A stretch of DNA of 64,000 nt from Micrasema longulum (lineage: Eukaryota > Arthropoda > Insecta > Trichoptera > Brachycentridae), in assembly GCA_022494885.1 (NCBI GenBank), contig JAGVSM010001654.1:19618-83617 (forward strand), in the 5' to 3' direction. The notes under the pieces are model-generated. The model worked only from the letters and a program-made list of their open reading frames with translations. It was not told where the DNA came from and did not search any database. The position numbers and the translations under genes were made by a program. The first letter of the stretch is position 1, and every line of letters begins with the position of its first letter. Shown piece after piece: positions 62,640 to 64,000 of the stretch.

Positions 62640-62775
62640 ACTTTATATAGCGCCATTTTTTAAAAAATCACCTCAAGGGCGCTATACACAAATTATATAC
62701 ATATAAGGGCGGTCATATTGCCTTAAAGCAATTTCCTCCTACCTACCCAAACCGTTTAGTTTGATAAAATTACAT
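62640..62775 (-). repeat. LINE 3' end, relative of family H
   Basis: TATAGCGCCATTTTTT...CAAGGGCGCTATAC is the L2-type inverted 3' end read backwards. Then ATATAAGGGCGG and CCTCCTACCTACCCAAA match the UTR at 63,135-63,200. Confidence 0.6.
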
Positions 62776-62885
62776 GTACATCCACGCACATACACATGAA
62801 CGCACATATAAAACATACACAAACATATACAGTACATGCGGCACATATACATAGCATAAACCACTCAAGATGCTCATTCAGCAAT
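62776..62885 (-). repeat. LINE family A 3' UTR fragment
   Basis: CCACGCACATACACATGAAC, ACAGTACATGCGGCACATAT and AACCACTCAAGATGC match 145-245 and, inverted, 27,840-27,940. Confidence 0.7.
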
Positions 62886-63099
62886 GGACTAATGTTTTAA
62901 AGTAAATTTACTAACGCGAGTAATGCAAACGATGACTTGTGGTGTATTTTTTCCTTAAAATAATATAACATTAAACATTATTTTCCATGTAAAAAATATG
63001 ATGAGCTGCAAATAATCGGTTATTAGGAGAATTCGTCCCAGCTAAAGCATGGTAAGCGAACGCAATAAACATTACATTACAAGGTGGACTTATCTTATT

Positions 63100-63820
63100 T
63101 ATTTATTTGACACTTTATAAACATATCCAAATTATATGCATATAAGGGCGGGCTTATTGCCTTAAGGTTATTTTTTTCTACCTACCCAAAACGTTCAGTT
63201 TGAGAAAATTATAAATACATGGACATTGAATCTTACAATTTTATACAAAAATTAAAGACAAAAATTAACGAAATAAGAATGTATAAAAAAAAAATTAACA
63301 CTATACTACGAAGAGAGGAGAAGGGATGGGAAGGATAAAAAGAAGGATAAAGGAACAATTTACATATTTAGATAGTGCCATTTCAATCTTGACTTAAATG
63401 TTAATAAAGAAGGGGCGTCTCTAACATTGGTGGGTAGATTATTCCACAATCGAGCGGTTACTACTGTGAAAGAGGAGGCAAGAAAATTAGAGCGATGACA
63501 GAGTATTAAAAGGGTTCTCTCGTTACTAGAACGGAGAGATAATCCGTGTTGTGATAGAGGTTGGATGAGCTCTCTCAGATAAACAGGCGAAGTGGGATTA
63601 TTTAAAATATTGTGAAGAAGTGATAGAATGTGAATGTTTCTTCTATGCCTGATACTGAGCCAGTGTAGTGGCGTGCGATACTCTGTTATGTGTTCAAATT
63701 TGCGAAGATCAAAGATATTCTATACAAACATTCTGCAATCGTTCTAACTTATCAAGTAATTCAGAGTTAGCATCTGGATAACATTCATCTGCATAGTCAA
63801 GTAGTGGAAGAAGTTATATT
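63100..63820 (-). pseudogene. LINE ORF2 C-terminus and 3' UTR, family H, copy 2
   Basis: Same coding blocks as 54,183-54,770 (LLDYADECYPDANSELLDKL, then HWLSIRHRRNIHILSLLHN-like and VTARLWNNLPTNVRDAPS), with several frameshifts. This copy keeps the UTR, with GGGCGGGCTTATTGCC and the (TTTA)n border near 63,098. Upstream truncation is at about 63,820, close to that of copy 1. Confidence 0.85.
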
Positions 63821-63884
63821 AATTAAATACATATATGTAAAATATTTATTTCTTTTGATTTGCCAAAAAGTACCAAGTATTTTT

Positions 63885-64000
63885 AATTAATAATTTATAT
63901 GTAAATATAAGTTATAAAATCATTCACCATAGTTGTTGTCCAAAAATATAAAACCAACACGACATGCATTTTAATAAGCACATGCACTGATTAGGACAAA
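63885..64000 (-). repeat. Penelope-like 3' region, cut by window end
   Basis: Minus strand: CTAATCAGTGCATGTGCTTA, then TTAAAATGCATGTCGTGTTG and ACAACAACTATGGTGAATG. Collinear with 35,845-35,920 just before the hammerhead-like block. Confidence 0.65.

Overview
The window is AT-rich animal DNA, most likely from an insect or another arthropod. Spliced introns, abundant non-LTR retrotransposon tails, Penelope-like elements, tRNA-derived SINEs, mariner and hAT remnants and a mitochondrial ATP-synthase gene all point that way. No bacterial, phage, CRISPR or rRNA signal was seen. Nearly every open reading frame is a decayed piece of a transposable element.

The one host gene I can defend is ATP synthase-coupling factor 6 (ATPsynCF6), minus strand, 15,872-18,895. 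It has three coding exons with consensus splice sites and an uninterrupted 133-residue frame. Its 2.5 kb second intron holds a nested stack of transposons, and another repeat copy starts about 60 bp upstream of its start codon.

Region by region: 1-6.5 kb holds LINE tails (1-510, 3,670-4,480, 5,685-6,475), a SINE, a mariner relic and two unclassified repeats that recur at 60-62.6 kb. 6.8-10.9 kb holds two mariner-type relics, SINEs, a long inverted repeat and a LINE tail. 12.8-13.8 kb is a TTAA-flanked DNA transposon with a 254 bp palindrome inside. 13.9-15.5 kb is LINE tails, followed by the host gene. 20-30.8 kb is LINE fragments (one with the YADD motif of reverse transcriptase), a 500 bp AAAAT microsatellite and an RTE-type LINE split by an insertion. 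31-36 kb holds a dispersed repeat, an L2/CR1-like LINE and a Penelope-like element with a GIY-YIG remnant. 36-46 kb holds LINE 3' UTRs with tandem monomers, a second Penelope-like tail and an unrecognised coding relic. 46-64 kb is more LINE tails, an intact-ended hAT element with a perfect 8 bp target duplication, a 47 bp perfect inverted repeat and further Penelope ends.

The most unusual component is a short repeat, called family F here, with about 17 copies across the window. Its copies share one fixed end (GTTGTAATATGTTAAT), have variable opposite ends, contain arms of about 100 bp in inverted orientation and in places a 392 bp direct tandem unit. Several are flanked by target duplications of roughly 8-14 bp. 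That combination fits retroposition by a LINE- or Penelope-type enzyme better than a cut-and-paste MITE. Twice a copy has landed inside a LINE coding region and split it.
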